The notes under the pieces: generated by a model
Told to the model about the DNA's origin: nothing
Database searches by the model: none
Seen by the model: only the letters and a program-made list of their open reading frames with translations
Made by a program: the position numbers and the translations under genes
Assembly (NCBI GenBank): GCA_947500005.1
Contig: CANMQJ010000001.1
Span: forward strand, 372,001-436,000
Length of the DNA: 64,000 bases
Origin: an uncultured Paracoccaceae bacterium
GTDB taxonomy: Bacteria > Pseudomonadota > Alphaproteobacteria > Rhodobacterales > Rhodobacteraceae
Direction: 5' to 3'
In this document: positions 19,022 to 28,257 of the stretch, piece after piece
Position numbering within the stretch: position 1 is the stretch's first letter
Layout: the number at the start of each line of letters is the position of its first letter

Positions 19022-19813
19022 ATGTCGGATATTCTCAAGGGCAAGCGCGGCCTGATCATGGGTGTGGCCAACGATCGCTCGATCGCCTGGGGCATCGCGA
19101 AGGCCTGCCACGAGGCGGGGGCGGAACTGGCCTTCACCTATCAGGGCGAAGCCTTCGGCAAGAGGCTCGAGCCGCTGGCCCAAAGCATCGGCAGCGACTT
19201 CATGGTCGATGCCGACGTGACCGACGATGCCTCGCTGGAGCGCGCCTTTGCCGAACTTGCCGAACGCTGGCCGACCATCGATTTCGTCGTCCATGCCATC
19301 GCCTATTCGGACAAGTCGGAGCTGACCGGGAGGTTCCTGAACACCAGCCGGGCCAATTTCAAGCATTCGATGGACATCTCGGCCTATTCCTTCATCGAGG
19401 TGGCGCGCCGGGCGCATCCCCTGATGCAGGAAAACGGCGGCTCGCTTATCACGCTGACCTACCAGGGGTCGAACCGCGTGGTTCCCAATTACAACGTCAT
19501 GGGCGTGGCCAAGGCGGCGCTGGAATCGGCGACACGCTACCTGGCCAATGACCTTGGCCCCGAGGGGATTCGCGTGAACGCAATTTCTCCCGGGCCGATG
19601 AAGACACTGGCGGGGGCCGCCATCGGAGGGGCACGCCGGACCTACAAGTTCTGCGACCAGAATGCACCGCTGCGCTCGAACGCAACGCTGGAGGCGGTGG
19701 GCGGAACGGCGGTCTACCTGATCTCGGATGCCGGGTCCTGCACTACGGGAGAGATCATAAAGGTCGATGGCGGGTTCCACGTACTGGGAATGCCGCAGCC
19801 CGATTTCATGTAG
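19022..19813 (+). CDS. fabI: Enoyl-ACP reductase (NADH)
   Basis: Last reduction step of each fatty-acid elongation cycle and the usual triclosan target. The 263-aa SDR protein begins with GLIMGVANDRSIAWGIAKA, the FabI nucleotide-binding variant, and has the catalytic Tyr-(x)6-Lys in YNVMGVAKAALE. It ends in HVLGMPQPDFM. It is co-transcribed with fabB. Confidence 0.95.
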   Translation: MSDILKGKRGLIMGVANDRSIAWGIAKACHEAGAELAFTYQGEAFGKRLEPLAQSIGSDFMVDADVTDDASLERAFAELAERWPTIDFVVHAIAYSDKSELTGRFLNTSRANFKHSMDISAYSFIEVARRAHPLMQENGGSLITLTYQGSNRVVPNYNVMGVAKAALESATRYLANDLGPEGIRVNAISPGPMKTLAGAAIGGARRTYKFCDQNAPLRSNATLEAVGGTAVYLISDAGSCTTGEIIKVDGGFHVLGMPQPDFM

Positions 19814-19877
19814 ATCGACGCCAATTTGCCACCGCCTTGCCGGATTGAGACCATTTTCGCGGTCCAAGCTCCGCCGC

Positions 19878-20306
19878 ATGGTGGAAACGGATACCGATCT
19901 CAGCGCCGCGATGCGCGGGCCTGCCCCGGGCCGCAAGGCCCGCCGGGGGCTTCCTTGGATGATGCTGTTGGCGCTTTCGGCCACGGCCTTCTCGGTGGTG
20001 ACGCTGTCCTTTTTGTCCTCTCGTCTTCACCGCCAGGAGGTGGCGGCGCTGGCGCCGGCGAATGTCAGCGGGCCGATCGGGGCGGATGCCGAAGGATCGC
20101 CGGTAGTCATGAGGCTGACAGACGAAACGGCGGCCCCGGATGGAGCCGCCGCAGAAACAGCCGAAAGCTGGACGCTGAAGGATTTCTTTGCCGATGCGGA
20201 GGAGCAGGGTGCGACCGGGCGCGAAGAGTCGCTACCGGTCGAACCGTTCACCATGATCCGCGCCATGCCCGCCAGCCGAACACCGGTCCGGCGCGGCGGA
20301 CAGTGA
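19878..20306 (+). CDS. Hypothetical single-pass membrane protein
   Basis: 142 aa if it starts at 19878 (MVETDTDLSAAM). A basic segment (PGRKARRG) precedes one hydrophobic helix at about residues 21-44 (LPWMMLLALSATAFSVVTLSFLSS written in two parts: LPWMMLLALSA, TAFSVVTLSFLSS). The rest is acidic and low in complexity, suggesting an N-in, C-out topology. No SD is visible and no family is recognised. It follows fabI by 64 bp and ends 6 bp from the convergent FKBP gene. It may be real because the frame fills the gap exactly, but confidence is limited. Confidence 0.45.
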   Translation: MVETDTDLSAAMRGPAPGRKARRGLPWMMLLALSATAFSVVTLSFLSSRLHRQEVAALAPANVSGPIGADAEGSPVVMRLTDETAAPDGAAAETAESWTLKDFFADAEEQGATGREESLPVEPFTMIRAMPASRTPVRRGGQ

Positions 20307-20312
20307 CCGCGA

Positions 20313-20741
20313 TCAGGCGATCTCGACCAATTCGATGTCGAACACGAGGTCCTTGCCCGCCAGCGGGTGATTGGCGTCGAGCGTGACGGTGCTTTCATCC
20401 GCTTCGATCACCGTGACCGGCAGGGTCTGGCCCTCGGGCGTCTGCATCTGAAGCTGGGTGCCCGGATCGAGCGGCACGTCATTCGGGATGCCCTCGCGCG
20501 GGATGGCCTGCCGCATCTCGGGATTGACCGGGCCATAGGCCTCGTCGCAGGGAACCTCGACGCGCTTGGTCTCGCCGACTTCCATGCCGGGCATCGCGTT
20601 ATCGAGGCCCGGGATGATCATTCCCGATCCGACGGTGAATTCCAGGGGCTCGCGTCCCTCGGAACTGTCGAAGGTCTCACCGCCTTGCAGTGTTCCGGTG
20701 TAGTGGATGCGTACTGTGTCACCCTCTTTGACCTGGGTCAT
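20313..20741 (-). CDS. FKBP-type peptidyl-prolyl cis-trans isomerase (SlyD-like)
   Basis: 142 aa with the FKBP start VKEGDTVRIHYTGTLQGGETFDSS, the GSGMIIPGLDNAMPGM core, an inserted IF domain (about residues 66-125) and a DANHPLAGKDLVFDIELVEI end, the SlyD/FkpB architecture. No metal-binding His-rich tail. Cytoplasmic folding helper. GGAG lies 6 nt before the ATG. Confidence 0.9.
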   Translation of the reverse strand: MTQVKEGDTVRIHYTGTLQGGETFDSSEGREPLEFTVGSGMIIPGLDNAMPGMEVGETKRVEVPCDEAYGPVNPEMRQAIPREGIPNDVPLDPGTQLQMQTPEGQTLPVTVIEADESTVTLDANHPLAGKDLVFDIELVEIA

Positions 20742-20895
20742 GAAATCTCCATTGGGTTAGCAGGTTCAAAGTCCCCGAACCTAAAGGCTGTGATCGGGAT
20801 GTAAACCCAAAGGCCTTTTCGCCGCCCCTTTCGAGGGCCTTTTCCCCGCCCACGGCTTGTGCCAACGTGCCGCCAACCATCCGGGGAGACACGTG

Positions 20896-21585
20896 GTGAG
20901 CATCAGGACATGCGTTTTCGACGCCTATGGCACGCTTTTCGATGTGGCCGCCGCGGCACGGCAGGCGGCAGGTGAACCGGGGCGCGAGGCGCTGGCCGCG
21001 CGTTGGCCCGAGTTGGCGCAGCATTGGCGGCTGAAGCAGCTTCAATACACCTGGCTGCGCGCGGTGGTCGATGCGCATGCCGATTTCTGGCAGGTGACGC
21101 AGGACGGGCTGGACTGGGCGCTGGAGGCTGTCGGGCTGGATGGCGACGCGGAACTGCGCCAGCGCCTGCTGGACCTTTACTGGGAGTTGCGCTGCTATGA
21201 GGAAGTGCCCGAGATGCTGCGAACGCTGAAGGCGGCGGGCCTGCAGACCGCGATCCTGTCGAACGGTTCGCCGCAAATGCTTGACGGGGCGGTACAATCC
21301 GCAGGGATCGGGACGGTGCTGGACGACGTGCTGAGCGTCGAGAGCGTGGGCGTCTTCAAACCGCATCGCCGGGTCTATGACCTGGTTCAGGAGCGGTTCG
21401 GCGGTGGGCCGGAGGACGTGCTGTTCGTCAGTTCCAATGGCTGGGACGCGGCCGGGGCGGCAGGCTACGGGTTCAGAACCGCCTGGGTGAACCGCGCGGG
21501 CGAGCCGATGGACCGCCTGCCTTGGAAACCGCATCACGTCCTGCGCGACCTGACGACGGTTCCCGCCCTCGCGGAGAACGCGTAA
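20896..21585 (+). CDS. Haloacid dehalogenase, type II
   Basis: 229 aa from a GTG start (20896; GTG at 20893 is also possible) behind GGGGAG. It has the set expected of L-2-haloacid dehalogenase: nucleophile Asp and Thr in FDAYGTLFD, SNGSPQM, Lys and Tyr in FKPHRRVYDL, and SSNGWDAAGAAGYGF with the Ser/Asn/Asp. By family knowledge it hydrolyses (S)-2-haloacids to 2-hydroxyacids; marine bacteria often carry one. The stop overlaps the next start (TAATG), so it is coupled to the following alpha/beta hydrolase. Confidence 0.88.
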   Translation: MSIRTCVFDAYGTLFDVAAAARQAAGEPGREALAARWPELAQHWRLKQLQYTWLRAVVDAHADFWQVTQDGLDWALEAVGLDGDAELRQRLLDLYWELRCYEEVPEMLRTLKAAGLQTAILSNGSPQMLDGAVQSAGIGTVLDDVLSVESVGVFKPHRRVYDLVQERFGGGPEDVLFVSSNGWDAAGAAGYGFRTAWVNRAGEPMDRLPWKPHHVLRDLTTVPALAENA

Positions 21586-22415
21586 TGCCCGGTTTCGTCA
21601 CGTCGGACGGGCTGCGTCTGCACTACGAGGACAGCGGAGACGGCCGGCCCCTCCTCTGCCTGCCGGGATTGACGCGAAGCGGGCGGGACTTCGATTTCCT
21701 GGGTCCGCATGTTGGCGAATATCGGCTCATCACGATGGATTACCGGGGCCGGGGCCAGTCGGATCACGACCCGGAGCACGCCAATTACAACATCTTTCGC
21801 GAATCACATGACGTGGTGGAACTGATCGAGCATCTTGGGCTCGACCGTGTCACCCTGCTGGGCACCTCGCGCGGCGGGCTGATCGCGATGGCGCTGGCGG
21901 CGAGCCATCCGGAACGTCTGGCGGGCGTGATCCTCAACGATATCGGCCCGGTGGTGGAGCCGGGCGGGATCGCGCGGATCATGGACTACCTGGGCCAGCC
22001 GCCGGAATGGGCGGATCACGAGGCTGCGGCCGAGGGTCTGGGCCGCGCCATGGCGGCGCAGTTTCCGGGCGTGCCCCATGCCACGTGGCGCAAACAGGTC
22101 GAGGCGAGCTATGACGCCACGCCCGAGGGGCTGGGCCTGCGCTATGACCCTGCGTTACGGCAGGCCGTACTGGAGCAATCCGCTGCCGGAGCCGCGCCCG
22201 ATTTCTGGATGTTCTTCGAACAGCTGGCAAACATCCCGACCGGTGTCATACGCGGCGCGAACTCGGACGTGCTGGGCCGTGAGACGGTGGCGGAGATGCA
22301 TCGCCGTCATCCTGGCCTGATCTCGGCGGAGGTGCCCGACCGGGGACATGTGCCTTTCCTCGACGAGCCCGAGGCCCTCGCCATCATTCATCAAATCATG
22401 GAAAGAACCGAATGA
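21585..22415 (+). CDS. Alpha/beta-fold hydrolase
   Basis: 276 aa. The nucleophile elbow is GTSRGG, the oxyanion HGxx-type element is LPGLTRSGRDF, and the acid and His fall near DVLGRET and DRGHVPFLDEPEA. The ATG at 21585 overlaps the preceding stop, and the gene's own stop overlaps the next ATG, so dehalogenase, hydrolase and dehydratase form a coupled trio. Substrate unknown. Confidence 0.85.
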   Translation: MPGFVTSDGLRLHYEDSGDGRPLLCLPGLTRSGRDFDFLGPHVGEYRLITMDYRGRGQSDHDPEHANYNIFRESHDVVELIEHLGLDRVTLLGTSRGGLIAMALAASHPERLAGVILNDIGPVVEPGGIARIMDYLGQPPEWADHEAAAEGLGRAMAAQFPGVPHATWRKQVEASYDATPEGLGLRYDPALRQAVLEQSAAGAAPDFWMFFEQLANIPTGVIRGANSDVLGRETVAEMHRRHPGLISAEVPDRGHVPFLDEPEALAIIHQIMERTE

Positions 22416-23380
22416 GCGATCTTGCGATGATCGATGCCGCGGCCCGTCGGTTGCGCGGCCATGTGCGGCGCACGCCCCTGCTGTCCTCTCCGTTCCTCGA
22501 CGAGATCGCCGGGCGGAGGGTTCTGGTGAAACCGGAATGCCTCCAACATACGGGCAGCTTCAAGTTCCGCGGGGCGTGGTCGGCCATCTCGGCGCTGGAG
22601 CCCGAGCAGCGCAAGCACGGCGTGCTGGCCTATTCCTCGGGCAACCACGCGCAGGGCGTGGCGCGGGCGGCGGCGCTGCACGGAATTGCCTCGGTGATCG
22701 TGATGCCGTCGGACGCGCCCCGGCTAAAGATCGACAACACCCGCGCATTGGGGGCCGAGGTGGTGCTCTACGACCGGGCGGGCGAAAGCCGCGAGGAAAT
22801 CGGCGCGGCACTGGAGGCCGAGCGGGGCATGACGCTGATCAAGCCCTATGACGAGCCGCAGGTGATCGCGGGGCAAGGCACGGTCGGGCTGGAACTGGCC
22901 GAACAGGCGCGCGTAGAGGGCGTGGAACGCGGCGATGTTCTGGTCTGCTGCGGCGGGGGCGGGCTGACCTCGGGCATCGCGCTGGCGCTGGAGGCGCATG
23001 CGCCGGGCCTGCGGGCGCGGCCGGTGGAACCCGAGGGCTTTGACGATACCGCCCGCTCGCTCGCTTCGGGCCGGATCGAGCGGAACGCTATCCAGTCCGG
23101 CAATATCTGCGACGCGATCCTGACGCCCGCACCCGGAGAGATCACCTTTCCCATCCTCAAGCGTCTTTGTGGACCGGGATTGGCGGTGAGCGAGGAGGAG
23201 GTGCTGCGCGCGATGAAACTGGCCTTTCTGCGGCTCAAGATCGTGCTGGAACCGGGCGGCGCGGTCAGCCTGGCCGCGGCGCTGTTCCGACCGCAGGAGA
23301 TTGAGGGCGATGCTGTGATCGCGGTTGCCTCGGGCGGGAATGTCGACCCGGCGCTTTTTGCGCGGGCCTTGGCGGAGTGA
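22412..23380 (+). CDS. PLP-dependent threonine/serine dehydratase-family protein
   Basis: 322-aa fold-type II PLP enzyme. The Schiff-base Lys lies in HTGSFKFRGA, with SGNHAQGVA and the phosphate-binding CCGGGGLTSG. There is no C-terminal ACT domain, so it resembles catabolic dehydratases, hydroxyaspartate dehydratases or serine racemases rather than feedback-controlled IlvA. It is translationally coupled to the upstream hydrolase (ATGA). The exact amino acid cannot be chosen from sequence. Confidence 0.82.
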   Translation: MSDLAMIDAAARRLRGHVRRTPLLSSPFLDEIAGRRVLVKPECLQHTGSFKFRGAWSAISALEPEQRKHGVLAYSSGNHAQGVARAAALHGIASVIVMPSDAPRLKIDNTRALGAEVVLYDRAGESREEIGAALEAERGMTLIKPYDEPQVIAGQGTVGLELAEQARVEGVERGDVLVCCGGGGLTSGIALALEAHAPGLRARPVEPEGFDDTARSLASGRIERNAIQSGNICDAILTPAPGEITFPILKRLCGPGLAVSEEEVLRAMKLAFLRLKIVLEPGGAVSLAAALFRPQEIEGDAVIAVASGGNVDPALFARALAE

Positions 23381-23403
23381 GTGAGGAAAGCAGGGAGGAA
23401 ACC

Positions 23404-24192
23404 ATGCAGATAGCCGAACTGGACGATGTCCGATTGCACTACCGGATCGACGGCGACCCGGAGGGCGCGCCGGTCGTGTTCGCCAATTCGCTGGGAACAG
23501 ACCTTCGGCTGTGGGACGCAGTTCTGCCGCGCCTGCCCAAGGGGTTGAAATTCATCCGCTACGACAAGCGCGGGCATGGCCTGTCGTCGCTGCCGCGAGC
23601 GCCCTATTCGATGGGATCACTGGTGCGCGATGCCGAGGCGCTGCTGGATCACCTCGACGTCCGCGATTGCGTCTTCGTCGGCCTGTCCATCGGCGGCATG
23701 ATCGCTCAGGGGCTGGCGGTCAAGCGTCTGGACCTGGTGCGCGCCGTGGTGCTGTCGAACACCGGCGCCAAGATCGGCACGACCGAAATGTGGGACGAGC
23801 GGATCGCGGCGGTGCAGGAAAAGGGCATCGAGCCGATGGCCGACGGTATCATGGAACGGTGGTTTTCCAAGGGTTTCCGCGCCACGCCCGAGCTGGAGCT
23901 GTGGCGCAACATGCTGACCCGCCAGCCGGCCGAGGGCTATGCGGGTTGCTCGGCCGCGATTTCTGGCACCGATTTCTACACGCCGACCAGCGGCCTGCGC
24001 CTGCCCGCCCTCGGCATCGCCGGCAGCGAGGACGGATCGACCCCGCCTGACCTTGTGCGCGAGACGGTCGAGCTGATCCCCGGTTCGCGGTTTCATCTGA
24101 TCCGCAAGGCGGGGCATTTGCCCTGCGTCGAACAGCCGGAGGAATATGCCGAGGTACTGACGGCTTTCCTGCGCGAGATCGGGCATATCTGA
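23404..24192 (+). CDS. pcaD: 3-oxoadipate enol-lactonase-like hydrolase
   Basis: 262-aa alpha/beta hydrolase with the PcaD-type N-terminus (LHYRIDGDPEGAPVVFANSLGTDLRLWD), nucleophile in GLSIGGMIAQ and His in KAGHLPCVEQPEEY. AGGGAGG precedes the ATG at 23404. It should convert 3-oxoadipate enol-lactone to 3-oxoadipate in protocatechuate breakdown. The adjacency of pcaB just downstream strongly supports this. The rest of the pathway (pcaGH, pcaC, pcaIJ) is not in the window. Confidence 0.85.
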   Translation: MQIAELDDVRLHYRIDGDPEGAPVVFANSLGTDLRLWDAVLPRLPKGLKFIRYDKRGHGLSSLPRAPYSMGSLVRDAEALLDHLDVRDCVFVGLSIGGMIAQGLAVKRLDLVRAVVLSNTGAKIGTTEMWDERIAAVQEKGIEPMADGIMERWFSKGFRATPELELWRNMLTRQPAEGYAGCSAAISGTDFYTPTSGLRLPALGIAGSEDGSTPPDLVRETVELIPGSRFHLIRKAGHLPCVEQPEEYAEVLTAFLREIGHI

Positions 24193-24255
24193 CCCTCTGG
24201 CCCCGCGCCCCACATCGGGCTATCAGCGGGGACCGATGCAAGAAAGGGGTGTCGT

Positions 24256-25602
24256 ATGGCCGGATCCGTTTTCGATAGCGCGCTGTTCGCGAAGCTTTTT
24301 GCGAGCGGCGAGGTGGGCCGGCTGTTCACCGACAGCGCCGAATTGCGCGCTATGCTGTTGGTCGAGGGGATGCTGGCGCGCGCTCAGGGCAAGCTGGACG
24401 TGATCCCCGAGGTCAGCGCGCAGGAGATTTCGCGGGCCACGATGGAGGTGCAGCTGGACCCCAGCGCGCTGGCCGGGGAAACGGGCCGGAACGGCGTCTG
24501 CGTTCCCGCGCTGGTCGCGGCCTTTCGCGAGGAAATGCAGGCGCCGGAGCACGCGGCCTATGTGCATTGGGGCGCGACATCGCAGGATATCATCGACACC
24601 GGGCTTATGCTGCGGCTGCGGCAGGCGCTGGTGCTGATCGAGGCCGATCTGCGCGCGCTGCTGGCGATGCTTGCACGCCTGGCAGAGGCCCATGCGGACC
24701 TGCCGATGCCCGGTCGCAGCTATGGCCAGCACGCGACTCCGACCAGCTTCGGCGCGGTGGTGGCGAGCTGGGGCGCGCCGCTGCTCGACCTGCTGGACGA
24801 GTTGCCCGCGCTGCGGAAGAGCTGCCTGCTGGTCTCGCTGTCCGGTGCGGCAGGCACAGCAAACGCGTTGGGGCCAAAGGCTGCCGAGACGCGGGCCGAG
24901 CTGGCTGAGTTGCTGAAACTGGGCGATCCGGGGCGCAGCTGGCACACCGACCGCGCGCCAGTGCTTCGCATCGCGGACTGGCTGGTGCGGGTGACGCTGG
25001 CCTTGGGCAAGATGGGCGAGGATGCGACGGAACTGACCCAGACCGGCATCGCCGAGCTGAGGCTGGGCGGCGGTGGCTCCTCCTCGACCATGCCGCAGAA
25101 GCAGAACCCGGTCGGGCCATCCGTTCTTGTGGCGCTGGCCCGGCACGGGGCGGGGCTGTCCTCGATCCTGCAAGGCGCGGCATTGCATCGGCATCAACGC
25201 GACGGGGCGGCGTGGTTCACGGAATGGATGTGCCTGCCGCAAATCGTGCTGGGCGCCGGTGCGGCGGGACAGACGGCACGGTCCATATGCACCGGGCTTG
25301 CCCCCAATGACGCAGCGATGGCCGAGGCGTTGACGGCGCACCAGGGCACGATCCATGCCGAGGCGCTGAGCTTTGCGCTGACCGAGCATCTCGCACGCCC
25401 CGAGGCACAGGCAGCGACCAAGGCGCTCTGCCGCGAGGCGATTGAAAGCGGCACGCCCTTGCCCGACCTCGTGACCCGCGACTGGCCGCAGATCGACGCC
25501 GACCTTTTCGGTCCGGCCCGTCAACTGGGTCTGGCGCCCCAGGAGGCCCGACGTTTTGTGGCGGCCGTCCGGGACAGGCTGGAGCAGGACCTGCCGGCGT
25601 AA
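24256..25602 (+). CDS. pcaB: 3-carboxy-cis,cis-muconate cycloisomerase
   Basis: 448-aa fumarase/aspartase-superfamily enzyme. The superfamily signature is GSSSTMPQKQNPVGP, and MPGRSYGQHATPTSFG is the family's central motif. It cyclises carboxymuconate to the carboxymuconolactone in the protocatechuate branch of the beta-ketoadipate pathway. Follows pcaD by 63 bp. Length is normal for PcaB. Confidence 0.92.
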   Translation: MAGSVFDSALFAKLFASGEVGRLFTDSAELRAMLLVEGMLARAQGKLDVIPEVSAQEISRATMEVQLDPSALAGETGRNGVCVPALVAAFREEMQAPEHAAYVHWGATSQDIIDTGLMLRLRQALVLIEADLRALLAMLARLAEAHADLPMPGRSYGQHATPTSFGAVVASWGAPLLDLLDELPALRKSCLLVSLSGAAGTANALGPKAAETRAELAELLKLGDPGRSWHTDRAPVLRIADWLVRVTLALGKMGEDATELTQTGIAELRLGGGGSSSTMPQKQNPVGPSVLVALARHGAGLSSILQGAALHRHQRDGAAWFTEWMCLPQIVLGAGAAGQTARSICTGLAPNDAAMAEALTAHQGTIHAEALSFALTEHLARPEAQAATKALCREAIESGTPLPDLVTRDWPQIDADLFGPARQLGLAPQEARRFVAAVRDRLEQDLPA

Positions 25603-25778
25603 GGTCCGGCGCGGTTGTGGCGCGTTTTCGTTCCGCTGCGCTGATGCTGACGGCGCTATTGCCGATTTCGCGTTCAGGTCGTTCCGTAACGTAATGGCGA
25701 CGTATGAGTGGCGCATTCGGTCTTGCGAGCCGGAGGCAGCGCGGTCCACCGTGGCGTCAAACAAGACGGAGGACCGAC

Positions 25779-26879
25779 ATGCAGACGATCAGGGCAGCCG
25801 TGTGCCGCGCGTTCAACGAACCGCTGGTGATCGAGGATGTACAACTGGCCGCGCCGGGCCTTGGCGAGGTGGAAGTCACTCTTGACGCGGTGGCGATCTG
25901 CCATTCGGACATCTCCTTTGCCGAAGGAGCCTGGGGCGGGCACCTGCCCGCCGTTTACGGACACGAAGCGGCGGGCGTCATCACCGCCTTGGGCAACGGG
26001 GTCACGGAGTTCGCCGAGGGCGACTCGGTCGTGGTTACCCTTATCCGCGCCTGCGGAAGTTGCCCAAATTGCGCGGGGGGCAAGCCCACGATCTGCGAAA
26101 CGCCCCACGACGGGGTCAAGGGTCCGCTGACCTCGGCCGATGGCGAGCCGATGCTTCAGGCAATGGCCTGCGGCGCCTTCGCCGAGAAGGTCGTCGTGAG
26201 CGCCCGCCAGATCGTGAAGATCCCCGAGGACATGGGCCGCGACGTGGCGTGCCTGCTGTCCTGCGGCGTCATTACCGGCGTGGGGAGTGCGGTCAACGCC
26301 GCCGGTTTGCGTGCGGGGCAGGACGTGGTGGTGATCGGCGCGGGGGGCGTCGGCCTCAACGCGATCCAGGGGGCGCGCATCGCAGGCGCCCGGCGCATCG
26401 TGGCCGTGGACATGACCGAGGAGAAATTGCAGGTCGCGAAGGAGTTCGGGGCCACCGATACCGTGCTAGCGACCGCGCCCAAGCCGTGGAAGGCCGCGCG
26501 GCGCTCCCTGGGCGGGCGCGGGGCGGATGCGGTGCTGGTCACCGTGGGCGCGCTTGGCGCCTATAACGAGGCGCCGCGCTACCTGGGCTGGGGCGGCAAG
26601 GTCATCATGATCGGTATGCCGCATTCCGGGGGCATGGCCGAATACGAGCCGATGGCGGCCTCCTTCCAGGGGCATGGCTTCATCGGGTCCAAGATGGGCG
26701 ACGTGGTGATCCAGCGCGACATTCCGTGGATGATCGACCTCTACCAGCAGGGGCGGCTGAAACTGGACGAGCTGATCTCGGGCCGGTGGAAGCTCGACCA
26801 GATCAACGAGGCCATTGCCGACACCAAGACCGGCGCGGCCAAGCGCAACGTGATCCTGTTCGACCACGCGGCGAAGTGA
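25779..26879 (+). CDS. Zinc-dependent alcohol dehydrogenase (MDR family)
   Basis: 366 aa. The catalytic zinc site shows Cys in AICHSDISF and His-Glu in YGHEAAGV; the structural zinc site is CGSCPNCAGGKPTIC; the NAD(P) fold is VVVIGAGGVGLNAIQGA. The ATG at 25779 has GGAGG 7 nt upstream. Substrate unknown. It precedes the enolase-superfamily gene by 25 bp and is probably in one transcript with it, which suggests sugar-acid or polyol catabolism. Confidence 0.87.
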   Translation: MQTIRAAVCRAFNEPLVIEDVQLAAPGLGEVEVTLDAVAICHSDISFAEGAWGGHLPAVYGHEAAGVITALGNGVTEFAEGDSVVVTLIRACGSCPNCAGGKPTICETPHDGVKGPLTSADGEPMLQAMACGAFAEKVVVSARQIVKIPEDMGRDVACLLSCGVITGVGSAVNAAGLRAGQDVVVIGAGGVGLNAIQGARIAGARRIVAVDMTEEKLQVAKEFGATDTVLATAPKPWKAARRSLGGRGADAVLVTVGALGAYNEAPRYLGWGGKVIMIGMPHSGGMAEYEPMAASFQGHGFIGSKMGDVVIQRDIPWMIDLYQQGRLKLDELISGRWKLDQINEAIADTKTGAAKRNVILFDHAAK

Positions 26880-26904
26880 CATCCGCCCTACGGAGGGGAG
26901 CCCC

Positions 26905-28137
26905 ATGAAACTGCAAGATCTCGACGTGATCGTGACCGCGCCCCCTGCCCCGGGCTGGGGCGGGCGCTACTGGATTCTCGTCAAACTCACGACCGACACG
27001 GGGCTCATCGGCTGGGGCGAATGCTATGCCTCTTCCGTGGGGCCCGAGGCGATGACCCACGTGATCGGCGACGTCTTCGCGCGGCACATGGAGGGCGAGA
27101 ACCCCGAGAATATCGAACTGATGTTCCGCCGCGCCTATTCCAGCGGGTTCACCCAACGGCCCGACCTGACGGTAATGGGTGCTTTCTCGGGGCTCGAGAT
27201 CGCCTGCTGGGACATTCTGGGCAAGGATCGCGGCCGTCCGGTACACGCGCTGATCGGCGGGCGGATGAACGAGCGCATCCGGGCCTATACCTATCTCTAC
27301 CCGCTGGCACAGCATGATCTGACGACCTTCTGGAACGATGCCGATGCGGCCGCCGAAAGCGCGGCCGAGATGGTGCGGCAGGGTTACACGGCGGTGAAAT
27401 TCGATCCTGCCGGTCCCTACACGATCCGCGGCGGGCACATGCCCGCGATGTCGGACATCTCGCGCTCTGTCGCTTTCTGCAAGGCGATCCGCGAGGCGGT
27501 TGGCGACCGGGCCGACCTGCTGTTCGGAACGCATGGGCAATTCACGACCGCCGGCGCGATCCGGATGGGGCAGGCGCTGGAGCCCTATTCGCCCCTCTGG
27601 TTCGAAGAGCCGGTTCCGCCCGACATGGTCGAGGACATGGCGCGCGTGGCGCGCAACGTCCGCATCCCCGTGGCCACCGGCGAACGGCTGACCACGCGGG
27701 CCGAGTTCGGCGCGGTGCTGCGCGCGGGCGCGGCCGAGATCCTGCAACCGGCGCTGGGGCGCGCGGGCGGAATATGGGAGATGAAGAAGGTGGCCGCGAT
27801 GGCCGAACTGTTCAACGCGCAGATGGCGCCGCATCTCTATGCCGGGCCGGTTGAATGGGCAGCCAACATCCATCTTGCCGCCTCGATCCCCAACATCCTG
27901 CTGCTGGAAACCATCGACACGGCATTCCACCGCGCGCTGATCAAGGACAGGATCCTAATCGAGGACGGGTTCGTGATCCCGCCCGACGCGCCGGGTCTTG
28001 GCATCGAGGTGGACGAGGATCTGGCCCGCGCGCATCCCTTCCACGGCAAGGGTTTGCACCTTCAAATGCAGGAAGAGCCTTGCGATTATTTCAAGGGCAA
28101 TGCGTTCCTAGGCGGAGCTCCGCCAAAGGAGGGGTGA
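26905..28137 (+). CDS. Mandelate racemase/muconate lactonizing enzyme family dehydratase
   Basis: 410-aa enolase-superfamily protein, likely a sugar-acid dehydratase of the galactonate-dehydratase-like group. Catalytic Lys lies in YTAVKFDPAG, metal or acid residues in LFGTHGQF, WFEEPVPPDM and VATGERLTT, and a late His in APHLYAGP. An EIACWDILGK motif closes the N-terminal capping domain. An AGGGGAG-type SD precedes the ATG. It pairs with the upstream dehydrogenase. Confidence 0.85.
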   Translation: MKLQDLDVIVTAPPAPGWGGRYWILVKLTTDTGLIGWGECYASSVGPEAMTHVIGDVFARHMEGENPENIELMFRRAYSSGFTQRPDLTVMGAFSGLEIACWDILGKDRGRPVHALIGGRMNERIRAYTYLYPLAQHDLTTFWNDADAAAESAAEMVRQGYTAVKFDPAGPYTIRGGHMPAMSDISRSVAFCKAIREAVGDRADLLFGTHGQFTTAGAIRMGQALEPYSPLWFEEPVPPDMVEDMARVARNVRIPVATGERLTTRAEFGAVLRAGAAEILQPALGRAGGIWEMKKVAAMAELFNAQMAPHLYAGPVEWAANIHLAASIPNILLLETIDTAFHRALIKDRILIEDGFVIPPDAPGLGIEVDEDLARAHPFHGKGLHLQMQEEPCDYFKGNAFLGGAPPKEG

Positions 28138-28257
28138 CAATCCGCGCGGAATTCGAGAATATATGCGCAAGTCACCACTCAGGATCGCACCAACTTGACA
28201 CCACAGGCCATCCCATCGCCCAAATCGCCAAAATTGCCGCCCGAAGCCACTCAGGAC

